A program made the position numbers and the translations under genes. This document shows, in pieces, positions 1 through 8,204 of a stretch of 35,438 nucleotides of DNA. The notes under the pieces are model-generated. The model saw only the letters and a program-made list of their open reading frames with translations. It ran no database searches and was not told the origin of the DNA. The stretch lies in contig JALUPA010000736.1 of NCBI GenBank assembly GCA_027054335.1, forward strand, positions 10,392-45,829, in the 5' to 3' direction. The DNA is from Ardenticatenaceae bacterium (GTDB taxonomy: Bacteria > Chloroflexota > Anaerolineae > Promineifilales > Promineifilaceae). How positions within the stretch are numbered: position 1 is the first letter of the stretch; the number at the start of each line of letters is the position of its first letter.

Positions 1-1398
1 TTCCAGGACAGAACTGTCGGCAATCGTCAACTGATGTTCCGCTTCATACGCCCCAATGTCGCACATCGCCGTGCCGTCATTGTCGCCGTCATACGGCCGG
101 GCCACGCCGCGCTGGTCTGCGGCCGGGCAGTTGGTATTGCTGCCCGCGTCAATGGCCGGGCTGCCCGGCAGCAAGGCGTGGGTTTGGGTCGGGCCGCCGT
201 TATCCGCCAGCGCGCCCAGCAGCGGGTCTACGCCCTCCTGATCGCCCGCGCTGTGCAAGTCGCAGCGAAAATCGCTGGACAGGTTATTCCCATTCGACAC
301 CCAATTGGCGCTGGTACTGCATTGGCGTTCCTGGTTGTTGGCAATAATTGTGTTTTGCAAGGTAACGCTGGCGTCAGTAGCGGCTCTGATGCCGTTCCAG
401 CCTATGCCGGCTGCGTTTGTGCGTCCATTATAAGCTACTGTACTGTTAATGATCGTGATGGAGACAGCCGCGCTGGTCACGTAAATGCCGCCGTAATTGC
501 TGCTGGCTGTATTGCCGCTGACGGTACTGTTGGTCATGGTGATTGCGCCGCTTGGGGCGTAAAAACCGGCGCCGGAAGACGCCTCGTTACCGGACAAGGT
601 CACGTTGGTGAGAACGGCCGTACTGGCGCTAAATGACACGCCGCCGCCTAATGATGTGGCGCTGTTGCCGCTGATTGTCGTGTCCGTCAGGGTTAACGGC
701 CGTGTCGTGTAGATACCGCCGCCATAAAGACCGGCGGCCGCGTTGTTGTTGATGCGGGAACGGGTCACTGTCAGGCCGCCCGAAAGATAACTATAAATAC
801 CGCCGCCATAACTGCCGGCCGTATTGGAAACAATTTCGCTATTGTCAATGGTCAGATTGCCCATATTAAAAATGGCTCCGCCGTTGCCGGTGGCTGCGCT
901 GTTTGTGATAACCACATTTTGTATCAGGGCGTCACTTTGGCTGCCAATGAGCAGCGCGCCGCCGCCTTCCTCAAAAACGTCGGCGCCGCTGGGCCGGTAG
1001 CCGTTTTGCAGGGTCATGTTAGACAGGGTAACGTCTTGCGTCAGGTAAAAGATACGGCCGTTGCCGCCTGCGTCTACAATGGCGCTGCCCGGCCCCGCTC
1101 CGTTCAGGGTCACCGGCTGGTCAATCGTCAGATCAAACTCATGGTACGTTCCGGCGGCAATTTCAATGGTATCGCCGGAAACGGCTTTGGCCAGGGCGCC
1201 GGCAATCGTGGCGCAGGCCGTTCCGGCGGAAAGGCAGTCGTTGTTGTCATCACCGGTGGTGGCGTTGACGTAGAGGACGGCCGTTGGAGCCGCTTGCAGC
1301 CCCAACGGCCGTATGAGGCCGGCCAGCGCCGCCAGCGCCAAAATGGGCAGCAGCAAAGAAATGGCGGCGCGTTTTTGAGGGATATTGTTGAGAGACAT
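1..1398 (-). CDS. Secreted right-handed beta-helix protein (choice-of-anchor Q type), 3' end off the window
   Basis: The frame is open for 466 codons from ATG 1398 to the left edge, so the C-terminus is missing. AAGGAG lies 5-6 nt before the start. Residues about 13-27 form a hydrophobic signal segment (LLLPILALAALAGLI). Then comes a mature start with LYVNATTGDD and the Cys-containing CLSAGTACATI motif, typical of secreted parallel beta-helix proteins. Repeated GGGIY / SGNTA / ITNS rungs follow. Near the edge are ADNGGPTQTHALLPGSPAIDAGS and DIGAYE, the signature of the choice-of-anchor Q domain. Likely an extracellular or surface protein; substrate unknown. It lies 75 bp downstream of another large secreted repeat protein on the same strand. 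Confidence 0.85.
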   Translation of the reverse strand, partial: MSLNNIPQKRAAISLLLPILALAALAGLIRPLGLQAAPTAVLYVNATTGDDNNDCLSAGTACATIAGALAKAVSGDTIEIAAGTYHEFDLTIDQPVTLNGAGPGSAIVDAGGNGRIFYLTQDVTLSNMTLQNGYRPSGADVFEEGGGALLIGSQSDALIQNVVITNSAATGNGGAIFNMGNLTIDNSEIVSNTAGSYGGGIYSYLSGGLTVTRSRINNNAAAGLYGGGIYTTRPLTLTDTTISGNSATSLGGGVSFSASTAVLTNVTLSGNEASSGAGFYAPSGAITMTNSTVSGNTASSNYGGIYVTSAAVSITIINSTVAYNGRTNAAGIGWNGIRAATDASVTLQNTIIANNQERQCSTSANWVSNGNNLSSDFRCDLHSAGDQEGVDPLLGALADNGGPTQTHALLPGSPAIDAGSNTNCPAADQRGVARPYDGDNDGTAMCDIGAYEAEHQLTIADSSVLE

Positions 1399-1428
1399 GT
1401 TTTCTCCTTTTTGTTTTGTCCGGCAGCA

Positions 1429-1463
1429 AAGGTGACAGTCACCTGAGAGGTGACTGTCACCTT
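1429..1463. repeat. Perfect 16-bp inverted repeat made of two copies of a GGTGAC-N-GTCACC palindrome
   Basis: The arms at 1429-1444 and 1448-1463 are exact reverse complements, separated by GAG. Each arm contains GGTGACAGTCACC or GGTGACTGTCACC, itself a palindrome with one central base. It lies between the stop of the ELWxxDGT gene (1474) and the RBS of the next minus-strand gene. It has no long T tract on either side, so it is not a textbook terminator. It could be a terminator, an mRNA-stabilising hairpin or a protein-binding site. Confidence 0.8.
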
Positions 1464-1473
1464 GACGGCATGG

Positions 1474-4284
1474 TTATTTGATGATCAGCGGCAGGTAAAC
1501 TGTGTTGTTGAACGTCAATACCCACAGTTCGCATTGGTAAAGATAATGGCAGCCCCCGAAGAAGAGACGACCGTTGACCGTCGTCAACTCATAGGGGTCC
1601 CCGTTCTCATAAGGCGCGGTATTCAGGTCTGCCAGCAGCATTGTGCCCGCTTCCGTCCCGTCGGAGTACCATAGTTCCTCGCCCGTGGCGTCGTCGGAAG
1701 TAGCTCTGAAGGCAACCGTGTCCCCTGCCAGCGCCACAATTTCATCAACGTAGGATTCGCTGGAGCCGGGCCAGATGTCCTTGACCAGCGTTGTGCCCGC
1801 TTCCGTGCCGTCTGTTACCCACAGTTCACGGCCGTTGACGCCATCGTAGGCGGCAAAAAAGAGCAGGGTTTCCGCAGCCGCCAGCGCTTCCGGATAAGAA
1901 CTGCTTGTTCCCGGATTTATATCCTTTACCACGTGCGTGCCGGCGGCCGTGCCATCCGTTACCCACAGTTCCCGGCCGGAACCGCTCTCCGAGGCAGAGA
2001 AAAAGAGCAGGGAGCCGCGCGCGGTTAACTGCAGCGGCGCGCTGCTGCCAGCGTCTATATCCTTCACTAGCTGCGTCCCGGCGGCCGTGCCGTCGGAGAC
2101 CCATAACTCGACGCCGTTTGTCCCGTCGTCGGCGGTAAAGTACACCTTGTCCCCGATGGGCGTCAGCCTGTCCGGGTTGGCGCTGGCGCTGCCGGCGGCA
2201 ATGTCCTTGACCAGAGCGGCGCTGCCGGACGAGCCGTCTGTCGCCCACAGTTCCACGCCGTTGGTTCCATCGTCGGCGGCGAAGAAGAGACGGCCGCCCG
2301 CGACGGTGAGCTGGGCGGGCGAGCCGGAAGACGCGCCGCTTTGAATATCGGCAAACAGGGTTGTGCCGCTGGTTGTGCCGTCGGTGCGCCACAATTCAAG
2401 GCCGTTGCTGCCGTCGTCGGCGGTGAAGTAAACGCGCCCGCCAAAGAGCGTCAGTTCCTGCGGCGAGGAGTCGCTGCTGCCGGGGAAAATGTCTTTAAGC
2501 AGCGCCGCGCTGCCGGGGGTATTGTCGGCGCGCCACAATTCTTCGCCGTTGCTGCCATCGTTGGCGGAAAATATCAGGCTGCCGTTGAGGGCGGCCATAC
2601 TGGGGGCGCCGGGGGCGGCGCTAAAACCGCCGGGGTAAATGTCGGTCAGCCGCGTGGCGGTACGGCCGTCGCTGTACCACAGCTCTTCCCCATACACGTT
2701 GTCGTCGGCCCAAAAAGCGACGCCGTTGGCAAAGGGAGTGATCTCATTGGGGGAACTGTCTTCAGTGTAGGATTCGGCAATGTCAAGGAACAGGTTGGCG
2801 TTGGCGTTGGCGGCGGTGCTGTCGCTGCGCCAGGCTTCCCGGCCGTTGTCAGGCGAATTGGCGGAAAAGACGAGGTCGGTGTTCCAGGCTGTCAGGTTGC
2901 CGGGGAAACTGCTGGCTGCGCCGGGGTAAATGTCTGCGGCCAGGGTCGTGCCGGCTTCCGTACCGTCGCTGCGCCACAGTTCCACGCCGTTGGCCCCGTC
3001 GTCTGCCTTGAAGAAGAGCGCGCCGTTGACCTCTGTTAAATAAGCGGGATTGGCGTTGCCGCTGCCGGGAAATATATCCTTGACCAGAATGGTGCCGGCT
3101 TCCGTGCCGTCGGTGCGCCACAGTTCGCTGCCATTGCTCCCGTCGTTGCTCCTGAAGTAAACGTAGCTGCCGGCCGCTTCCATATAAATGGGGCTGGAAC
3201 TGGCGCTGCCCGGATTGATGTCTTTAACCATTGTCGTGCCGCCGCTTGTGCCATTGCTGCGCCATAATTCTGTCCCATTAACGCCGTCGCTGGCGCTGAA
3301 AATGACGCCTGGCCCGAATGGCGTGATGTAGGCGGGGCTGGAACCGGCCGTGCCGGCGCGAATTTCCGTCACCATGACGGTGCCGGCGGTGGTGCCGTCG
3401 GAGGTCCACAATTCGTAATTATTGCCTGTGTCTTTGGCCCTGAAGTAAAGCCGCCCGTTGTTTTTGGTGAGGTAGTAGATGGAGGAGGAGGTGGCGCCGG
3501 GGTAGATGTCCTTAACCAGCGTTGTGCCCGCCTCTGTGCCGTCGGTGCGCCACAATTCTTCGCCGTTTGTGGCGTCGTAGGCCGTAAAGTAGACGTAACC
3601 GCCCAGGCTGACGAATTGCTCCGGGCTGGAGTCGCCTGAACCGGGGTTGATGTCTTTGACCATCATTGTGCCCGCTTCTGTGCCGTCTGTTTTCCACAGT
3701 TCACGGCCGTTTACGTTATCGTCAGCCTGGAAGAAAGCGACGCCGCCAAAGACGGTTATGTTGTCAATCCAGGGGTAGACGGTGGAGCCGGGCGTTATTT
3801 CTTTGAGGATGTTCGTGCCCGCCTCAGTGCCGTCGCTGATCCACAATTCTGTGCCGTGGGCGGCGTCGTAAGCGCGGAAGAGGACGCTGCTGCCCAGGGC
3901 AGTAACTTTACCGACTCCGCCGCCGTCCACGCCGGGCGAGATGTCTTTGACCAGGTGCGTGCCGGTAATGGTTCCGTCGCTGACCCAAAGTTCTGTGCCG
4001 TGGTCGTCGTCTGTGGCGGTGAAGAAAAGCTGCCCGCCGGCCGGGGTGTAGTTTCCCGGATTGGAGCCGCTGGGGAAGGTGTTGACGTCAATGGGGGTGG
4101 GCGGCGGGGGCGTGGCGGCGACCGCCGCCGCTTTGGCCGCGCTGCCGCTGCTTGCCATTGCCCGCATCAGGGGCGGCAGGGTCATAAGGGCGGTTATGAG
4201 AAGAATGGGGATGAGAAGATACGGCCGTAACCGTTGTTTTCTTCTCTCTTTTTGTTCAGTTGTGGTTAGTGTTTTGTTGAGCAT
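1474..4284 (-). CDS. Secreted ELWxxDGT-repeat protein
   Basis: 936 residues from ATG 4284, which has GGAGG 11 nt upstream. The frame opens further to a TTG at 4368, but no RBS is there. After a basic N-terminus (KERRKQRLR) comes one hydrophobic segment (YLLIPILLITALMTL, about residues 21-35), then an Ala/Pro-rich linker. The rest is about 17 repeats of roughly 45-50 residues, each with ELW-x2-DGT-x-AGT, LVKDI-PG and LFFxADDG. This is the ELWxxDGT repeat (TIGR04534), probably a beta-propeller-like surface domain. The last repeat is degenerate (CELWVLTFN). The protein ends in VYLPLIIK, a short tail I associate with exported Chloroflexota proteins (from memory, not checked). Ligand unknown. Confidence 0.88.
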   Translation of the reverse strand: MLNKTLTTTEQKERRKQRLRPYLLIPILLITALMTLPPLMRAMASSGSAAKAAAVAATPPPPTPIDVNTFPSGSNPGNYTPAGGQLFFTATDDDHGTELWVSDGTITGTHLVKDISPGVDGGGVGKVTALGSSVLFRAYDAAHGTELWISDGTEAGTNILKEITPGSTVYPWIDNITVFGGVAFFQADDNVNGRELWKTDGTEAGTMMVKDINPGSGDSSPEQFVSLGGYVYFTAYDATNGEELWRTDGTEAGTTLVKDIYPGATSSSIYYLTKNNGRLYFRAKDTGNNYELWTSDGTTAGTVMVTEIRAGTAGSSPAYITPFGPGVIFSASDGVNGTELWRSNGTSGGTTMVKDINPGSASSSPIYMEAAGSYVYFRSNDGSNGSELWRTDGTEAGTILVKDIFPGSGNANPAYLTEVNGALFFKADDGANGVELWRSDGTEAGTTLAADIYPGAASSFPGNLTAWNTDLVFSANSPDNGREAWRSDSTAANANANLFLDIAESYTEDSSPNEITPFANGVAFWADDNVYGEELWYSDGRTATRLTDIYPGGFSAAPGAPSMAALNGSLIFSANDGSNGEELWRADNTPGSAALLKDIFPGSSDSSPQELTLFGGRVYFTADDGSNGLELWRTDGTTSGTTLFADIQSGASSGSPAQLTVAGGRLFFAADDGTNGVELWATDGSSGSAALVKDIAAGSASANPDRLTPIGDKVYFTADDGTNGVELWVSDGTAAGTQLVKDIDAGSSAPLQLTARGSLLFFSASESGSGRELWVTDGTAAGTHVVKDINPGTSSSYPEALAAAETLLFFAAYDGVNGRELWVTDGTEAGTTLVKDIWPGSSESYVDEIVALAGDTVAFRATSDDATGEELWYSDGTEAGTMLLADLNTAPYENGDPYELTTVNGRLFFGGCHYLYQCELWVLTFNNTVYLPLIIK

Positions 4285-4591
4285 ATCGCTGTTTGCCTCC
4301 AGTGTATTGGTCGCCGTTGGGCGCAGGTTATGTTGTATGAGGTACAGCGTAGGGGTAAAACGATCCAAAAACGATCACAAAACGGCCGTGGCGCGCAGGG
4401 GGGGGAGTGGATTTTTTGTTGATGGATGGTTGTTTCCGGCGGTGGCTGTGATTGCAAATCACAGGCTAGTACAGGAAGTACGCTAAAGCGCACTAAAATA
4501 CTGCTCGGACACGACTCTAACACGCTTTAGCGTGTTTCCCATCTCAGACGCCGGATTGCATCCGGCGGTGATCTCAGACTCAGACCCGTCC
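4285..4591. other. Gene-free spacer with a cluster of short hairpins
   Basis: No credible gene in these 307 bases. Three perfect short inverted repeats are visible: CTGTGATT-GCA-AATCACAG (4446-4464), AACACGCT-TT-AGCGTGTT (4519-4536) and CGCCGGAT-TGC-ATCCGGCG (4549-4567). A weaker CGCT-AA-AGCG lies at about 4483. Two have a GCA/TGC loop. They lie downstream of the FAD oxidoreductase (minus strand), so one may act as its terminator, although only a short T run is present. They look like REP-type elements. A related AACACGC...GCGTG hairpin is at 18007. Confidence 0.6.
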
Positions 4592-5749
4592 CTACACCAC
4601 ATTGTATTCGTGGATCAGCCGTCCCTCGGCAAAGCGGGCCAGGTCCAGCATATTCACGTCTACGGTGCGCGCCCGGCCTTCCAGCATGATTTCAGTCAGG
4701 AGCTTGCCGGCGATGGGGCCGTGCATGAAACCGTGCCCGGAAAACCCGGCGACTAGCCAGAAGCCGTCTAACGGCGTGGGGCCAAAGATGGGGTGGGCGT
4801 CGGGGGTCATTTCGTAGAGGCCGGCCCAGCCGCTGAGACGGCCGGCCTTTTCCAGCAGGGGCAGCCGTTTCATGGCCGCTTCCAGGGCTGTCCACTCCCA
4901 TTCCTCATCTACGCGCTGATCAAAGCCTGGTTTTTCGTGGGGATTGGACATGCCGGTGAGCAGCCCTTTCCCTTCCGGGTGGAAGTAGAGGGATTGGCCG
5001 AAATCTATGACGAAGGGGAAGTCGGCGGGCAGTTCGGGGATGGGGGTGGTGGTGATCATTTGGCGGCGCAGGGGGGTGATGGGGATGTCTATGCCGGCCA
5101 TCTGCCCGATGAGACCGGCCCAGGGACCGGCGGCGTTGACGATATGCTCGCACTGGATGACGCCGTGGTTGGTGGTTACGGCCGTCACCCTGCCCCCGCT
5201 CGTTTCAATCCCCGTCACCGTCACATCTGTCAATGCCTGCACGTCCAAATCCCGCGCCCGGTTGACGTAGCCCATCACAATGCTGTTGGGGTCTGTCAGT
5301 CCATCTTTTTGGTGGAATGTGCCCGCCAGCGCGTCCGGGAAGCGCATCAGGGGCAGGCGGCGGCGCACCTCGTCTCCGGTCAGCCATTCCGTTTGCACGC
5401 CCAGACGATGCTGCAAGGCTACGTTGCGTTCAAAGGCGGTTACATCTTTCGGGCTGGTCAGGACGAGCAGGTAACCGATGGGGCGGTAGTCGCACTCCTG
5501 CCCCATCTCTTCGGGGAAGCGTTCAATCATGGGCAGACTGGCCAGGGAGAGGCGGATGTTGACTTCGGTGGCGAACTGGTAGCGCACACCCCCCGCACAA
5601 CGGCCCGTCGCTCCCTGGCCGAAGAACGGTTCCCGCTCCAGCAGGACGATGCGCCCGGCCCCGGCCTGGGCCAGATGGTAGGCGGTGCTGGCTCCCATCA
5701 CCCCGCCGCCTATGATGACGATGTCGGCTGTTTGGGGAAAATCGGACAT
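4592..5749 (-). CDS. FAD-dependent oxidoreductase of the DAO / sarcosine oxidase beta family
   Basis: 385 residues. The N-terminal Rossmann dinucleotide-binding motif GGGVMG (residues 14-19) is followed by an acidic end of strand 2 (LLERE). GATGRCAGGVRYQF, WAGLYEMTPDAHPIFGPT and the C-terminal GFSGHGFMHGP are typical of the D-amino acid oxidase / sarcosine oxidase beta family, which oxidises secondary or primary amines of amino acids with FAD. The exact substrate cannot be told. The start follows the stop of the exporter gene by 3 nt (TAA-acc-ATG) with no clear RBS, so translation is probably coupled. Pairing with a LysE-type exporter hints at amino acid or amine metabolism. Confidence 0.85.
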   Translation of the reverse strand: MSDFPQTADIVIIGGGVMGASTAYHLAQAGAGRIVLLEREPFFGQGATGRCAGGVRYQFATEVNIRLSLASLPMIERFPEEMGQECDYRPIGYLLVLTSPKDVTAFERNVALQHRLGVQTEWLTGDEVRRRLPLMRFPDALAGTFHQKDGLTDPNSIVMGYVNRARDLDVQALTDVTVTGIETSGGRVTAVTTNHGVIQCEHIVNAAGPWAGLIGQMAGIDIPITPLRRQMITTTPIPELPADFPFVIDFGQSLYFHPEGKGLLTGMSNPHEKPGFDQRVDEEWEWTALEAAMKRLPLLEKAGRLSGWAGLYEMTPDAHPIFGPTPLDGFWLVAGFSGHGFMHGPIAGKLLTEIMLEGRARTVDVNMLDLARFAEGRLIHEYNVV

Positions 5750-5752
5750 GGT

Positions 5753-6391
5753 TTATTTGCTTTTGTGGCTGCCGGTGAGTACGGCCGTCAAGCCCAACCC
5801 AATATACATCACACCAATAAAATACTTTTGGGCGCGTAAAAATCCCATGTGGCTTTTCAGCCAGTTTCCGGCCGTGCCGGCCAGCAGCGCGTAAATGGTG
5901 TCGCTAAACAGCCCCATCGAGACAAAAATGGCGCCCAATACGATGATTTGCAGAGCTACTGATCCCCGCGCCGGATTGGCAAATTGGGGCAGGAAGGCAA
6001 AGAAAAAGAGGGCCACTTTGGGATTGAGCAGGTTGACGATGGCCCCCTGGGAAAAAATACGGGGGAGGGAGGTTTTCTGGATGGCTTCCGTTTGGAGCGG
6101 CGCTTCTTTTTCCCGCAGCTTGCGGATGCCCAGGTAGAGCAGATAGAGCGCGCCTAAATAGCGGACGACGTTAAAGGCGGTGGCCGAGGTGACGAGGATG
6201 GCGGAAATGCCCAGAGCGGCGGCGAAGACGTAAACGAAGGTGCCAATCCCCACCCCGGCGGCAGAAACCATACCGGCTTTGCGTCCCTGGTCAATGCTGC
6301 GGGTAACAATATAGATGACGGCCGGCCCCGGCATCACCAACAAGGCGGCCGAGGCGACGAAGAACAAGGTGAGTGTGGAAAAATCAGGCAT
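5753..6391 (-). CDS. LysE/RhtB family amino acid exporter
   Basis: 212 residues from ATG 6391, matching the usual ~205-210 of the family. The first membrane helix starts right after MPDFSTL and carries the family signature VMPGPAVIYIVTRSI. Five to six hydrophobic segments follow, with RYLGALYLLYLGIRKLR and FFFAFLPQF being typical. It sits in the inner membrane and exports amino acids or related small solutes by proton exchange; substrate unknown. The open frame extends upstream to 6637, but that part is low-complexity repeat DNA and is rejected. First gene of a two-gene unit with the FAD oxidoreductase. Confidence 0.88.
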   Translation of the reverse strand: MPDFSTLTLFFVASAALLVMPGPAVIYIVTRSIDQGRKAGMVSAAGVGIGTFVYVFAAALGISAILVTSATAFNVVRYLGALYLLYLGIRKLREKEAPLQTEAIQKTSLPRIFSQGAIVNLLNPKVALFFFAFLPQFANPARGSVALQIIVLGAIFVSMGLFSDTIYALLAGTAGNWLKSHMGFLRAQKYFIGVMYIGLGLTAVLTGSHKSK

Positions 6392-6403
6392 GGCGTTAAG
6401 GGT

Positions 6404-6409
6404 ATCATA
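6404..6409 (-). promoter_or_regulatory. Possible -10 box (TATGAT) for the LysE/FAD unit
   Basis: TATGAT on the minus strand lies 12 nt before the ATG at 6391. No Shine-Dalgarno sequence is present, so the transcript would have a very short leader. No good -35 box is seen. Confidence 0.3.
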
Positions 6410-6444
6410 TTTTGGGCAAATGGTCAGCCGCCAGTTTGAGGTTG

Positions 6445-6453
6445 TGCTAAAAT
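6445..6453 (+). promoter_or_regulatory. rtcB: Possible extended -10 promoter (TGCTAAAAT) for rtcB
   Basis: TG-C-TAAAAT is a good extended -10 element. It gives a leader of about 75 nt that includes the 7-bp tandem repeats and the strong RBS of rtcB. No clear -35 box. Confidence 0.35.
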
Positions 6454-6462
6454 GTAAGTAAA

Positions 6463-6526
6463 GACGTGATGCGTGAAAACGTGATGCGTGACCGGGTTTA
6501 CGCAATACGCAGTACGCAATACGCAA
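6463..6526. repeat. Short tandem repeats: GATGCGT and ACGCAAT heptamers
   Basis: Two families sit side by side. The first is two copies of ACGTGATGCGTGA-like sequence (about 6463-6490). The second is ACGCAAT, ACGCAGT, ACGCAAT, ACGCAAG, four 7-bp units at 6500-6526. The latter ends directly at the rtcB Shine-Dalgarno sequence. The GATGCGT family recurs at 29856. Confidence 0.75.
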
Positions 6527-6536
6527 GGAGGCAGCT

Positions 6537-7940
6537 ATGAATGCGCGAAAATTGGCCCGATTGGGTGTTCCTTCTGGTGAACCGATGCGGTTGGCGGGTA
6601 CGGCCGTGCGTGATGCCCGCCAGATGGGGATTCCCAAGCGAGATATACCGGGGTTGATTACGGCCGTGGTGAAAAACCCCCACGATTACACTGACGACGA
6701 CCTGTTCGGTGACCTGGCTACTGCCATCCTGGCCCAACAAGCCGCCCAGACGTCTTTCCAACCTCGCGCCGAACCGGCCCCCTACTGCGTTTGGGGTGAA
6801 GACTTAGACCCCAATTCCATAGAACAGATGGAAAATGCTGTGCGTTTGCCCGTCTCCGTGCGCGGTGCGCTCATGCCCGACGCCCATCTGGGCTACGGAC
6901 TGCCTATCGGCGGTGTCCTGGCTGTGCATAATGCCGTCATCCCTTATGCCGTGGGTGTAGACATTGCCTGCCGTATGAAGATGACCGTTCTGGACATGCC
7001 TCTGACTACTCTGCGCGGTGAGGAAAAGCGGCTGATCAACGTCATCAACCGGGAAACCCGCTTTGGCATCGGGGCCAAATTCCCTAAAAGCCAGCGGCGG
7101 GATCATCCCGTCCTGGACGCAGATTGGAACATTAGCTCGATTACCCGGCGTTTCCGGGACAAAGCGTGGGAACAACTGGGTACCAGTGGTTCCGGCAACC
7201 ACTTTGTGGAATTTGGCATCCTGGAAGTGCTGGATGAAGGGTTAGGGCTGCCGTTGGGGCAGTATCTGGCTTTGCTGAGCCACAGCGGCAGCCGGGGCAC
7301 GGGGGCATCTGTCGCCAGTTATTACAGCAAGCTGGCGATGAATATGCACCCGGAACTGCCCAAACAACTGCGCCATCTGGCCTGGCTGGATATGGACACG
7401 GACGCCGGCCGGGAGTATTGGCAGGCGATGCAGTTGATGGGCCAGTACGCTGCCGCCAATCACGCCTGTATCCACAAGCACATTGCCAAAGCGTTGGGCG
7501 TAAAAGTGCTGCTAGACATTGAAAATCATCACAATTTTGCCTGGATTGAGGAGCATGACGGGGAAAAAGTAGTGGTGCATCGCAAAGGAGCCACACCGGC
7601 CGGGGAAGGGGTGATTGGCATTATTCCCGGCTCTATGGGCACACCGGGCTACGTGGTGCGCGGCCTGGGGAATGAGGCGGCGCTGCAATCGGCGGCGCAC
7701 GGGGCGGGGCGGCGCATGAGCCGGCGGCAGGCCAAAAAATCATTCACTTGGTCGGAAGTGAAGAAATATTTACGGGAGCGGGACGTGAAGCTGATCTCGG
7801 CCGGGCTGGACGAAGTGCCGATGGCTTACAAGGATATTGACGAGGTGATGGCGGCTCAGACCGATCTGGTGGAAATTCTGGCTCGTTTTGATCCCAAACT
7901 GGTGAAAATGGCCCCGGCTGGGGAGCGGCCGGAGGATTGA
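6537..7940 (+). CDS. rtcB: RNA-splicing ligase RtcB
   Basis: 467 residues, the usual family length. RtcB joins 2',3'-cyclic-phosphate or 3'-phosphate RNA ends to 5'-OH ends using GTP and Mn2+. Visible motifs: PDAHLGYGLPIGG (114-126), GVDIACR with the metal-binding Cys145, SGSGNHFVEFG (His222), LSHSGSRG, NHACIHKH, ENHHNFAW and HRKGATPAG. AAHGAGR (His388) matches the guanylylated histidine. AAGGAGG lies 6 nt upstream of the ATG, one of the best RBSs in the window. No archease gene is adjacent. Role in bacteria is usually RNA repair. Confidence 0.95.
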   Translation: MNARKLARLGVPSGEPMRLAGTAVRDARQMGIPKRDIPGLITAVVKNPHDYTDDDLFGDLATAILAQQAAQTSFQPRAEPAPYCVWGEDLDPNSIEQMENAVRLPVSVRGALMPDAHLGYGLPIGGVLAVHNAVIPYAVGVDIACRMKMTVLDMPLTTLRGEEKRLINVINRETRFGIGAKFPKSQRRDHPVLDADWNISSITRRFRDKAWEQLGTSGSGNHFVEFGILEVLDEGLGLPLGQYLALLSHSGSRGTGASVASYYSKLAMNMHPELPKQLRHLAWLDMDTDAGREYWQAMQLMGQYAAANHACIHKHIAKALGVKVLLDIENHHNFAWIEEHDGEKVVVHRKGATPAGEGVIGIIPGSMGTPGYVVRGLGNEAALQSAAHGAGRRMSRRQAKKSFTWSEVKKYLRERDVKLISAGLDEVPMAYKDIDEVMAAQTDLVEILARFDPKLVKMAPAGERPED

Positions 7941-7953
7941 TGAAGGAGGTGGA

Positions 7954-8098
7954 GATTGGAGATTCAGTAGAGGCAAAATCTCATTTTTTAGCCGCAGATT
8001 ACGCGGATTTTGGGGATTGGTTCTATAAAAATCTGCGTAAATCCGCGCAATCCGCGGCTGAAGGCTGGTAAATTTGGATCTGTCGAGATTGTCAATCT
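7954..8098. repeat. Nested inverted-repeat element, copy 1 (GCGGATT family)
   Basis: The core at 7990-8059 is a hairpin with arms of the type GCCGC(A/G)GATT(A/G)CGCGGATTT. Each arm is itself a tandem of a ~9-10 bp GCGGATTAC-like unit. The outer parts carry GATTCAGTAG on the left and AAATTTGGATCTGTCGAGATT on the right, sequences shared in inverted form with the copy at 12093. About 145 bp in all. It contains no gene. Similar copies are at 12093-12222 and 29551-29660. Confidence 0.8.
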
Positions 8099-8204
8099 TC
8101 CCATTTTACAAAGTTATTAACGCCTCTTCACAATTTCCCAACAATTGAATGCTATTCTTTTGCCAACTTAATCGTTTATAACAAGTTACGTGGAGGTAAC
8201 AACA

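Noticed and set aside
2341-3039. Open frames opposite the ELWxxDGT gene
   Set aside because: Periodic shadows of the repeat structure; they repeat with the same period as the real protein.
4793-5839. 348-codon open frame on the plus strand opposite the FAD oxidoreductase
   Set aside because: Antisense to a clear FAD enzyme and crossing two genes; low-complexity Gly/His/Gln composition.
6463-6526. Possible CRISPR array
   Set aside because: Units are 7 bp with no spacers, and no cas genes are present. The same holds for the other tandem arrays.
6392-6637. N-terminal extension of the LysE gene
   Set aside because: It would translate tandem-repeat DNA and overlap rtcB; the family start with the first helix fits ATG 6391.
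8150-8185. TTGCCA with TATAAC as a fourth repeat-derived promoter
   Set aside because: The spacer is only about 11 nt, too short for a sigma-70 type promoter.
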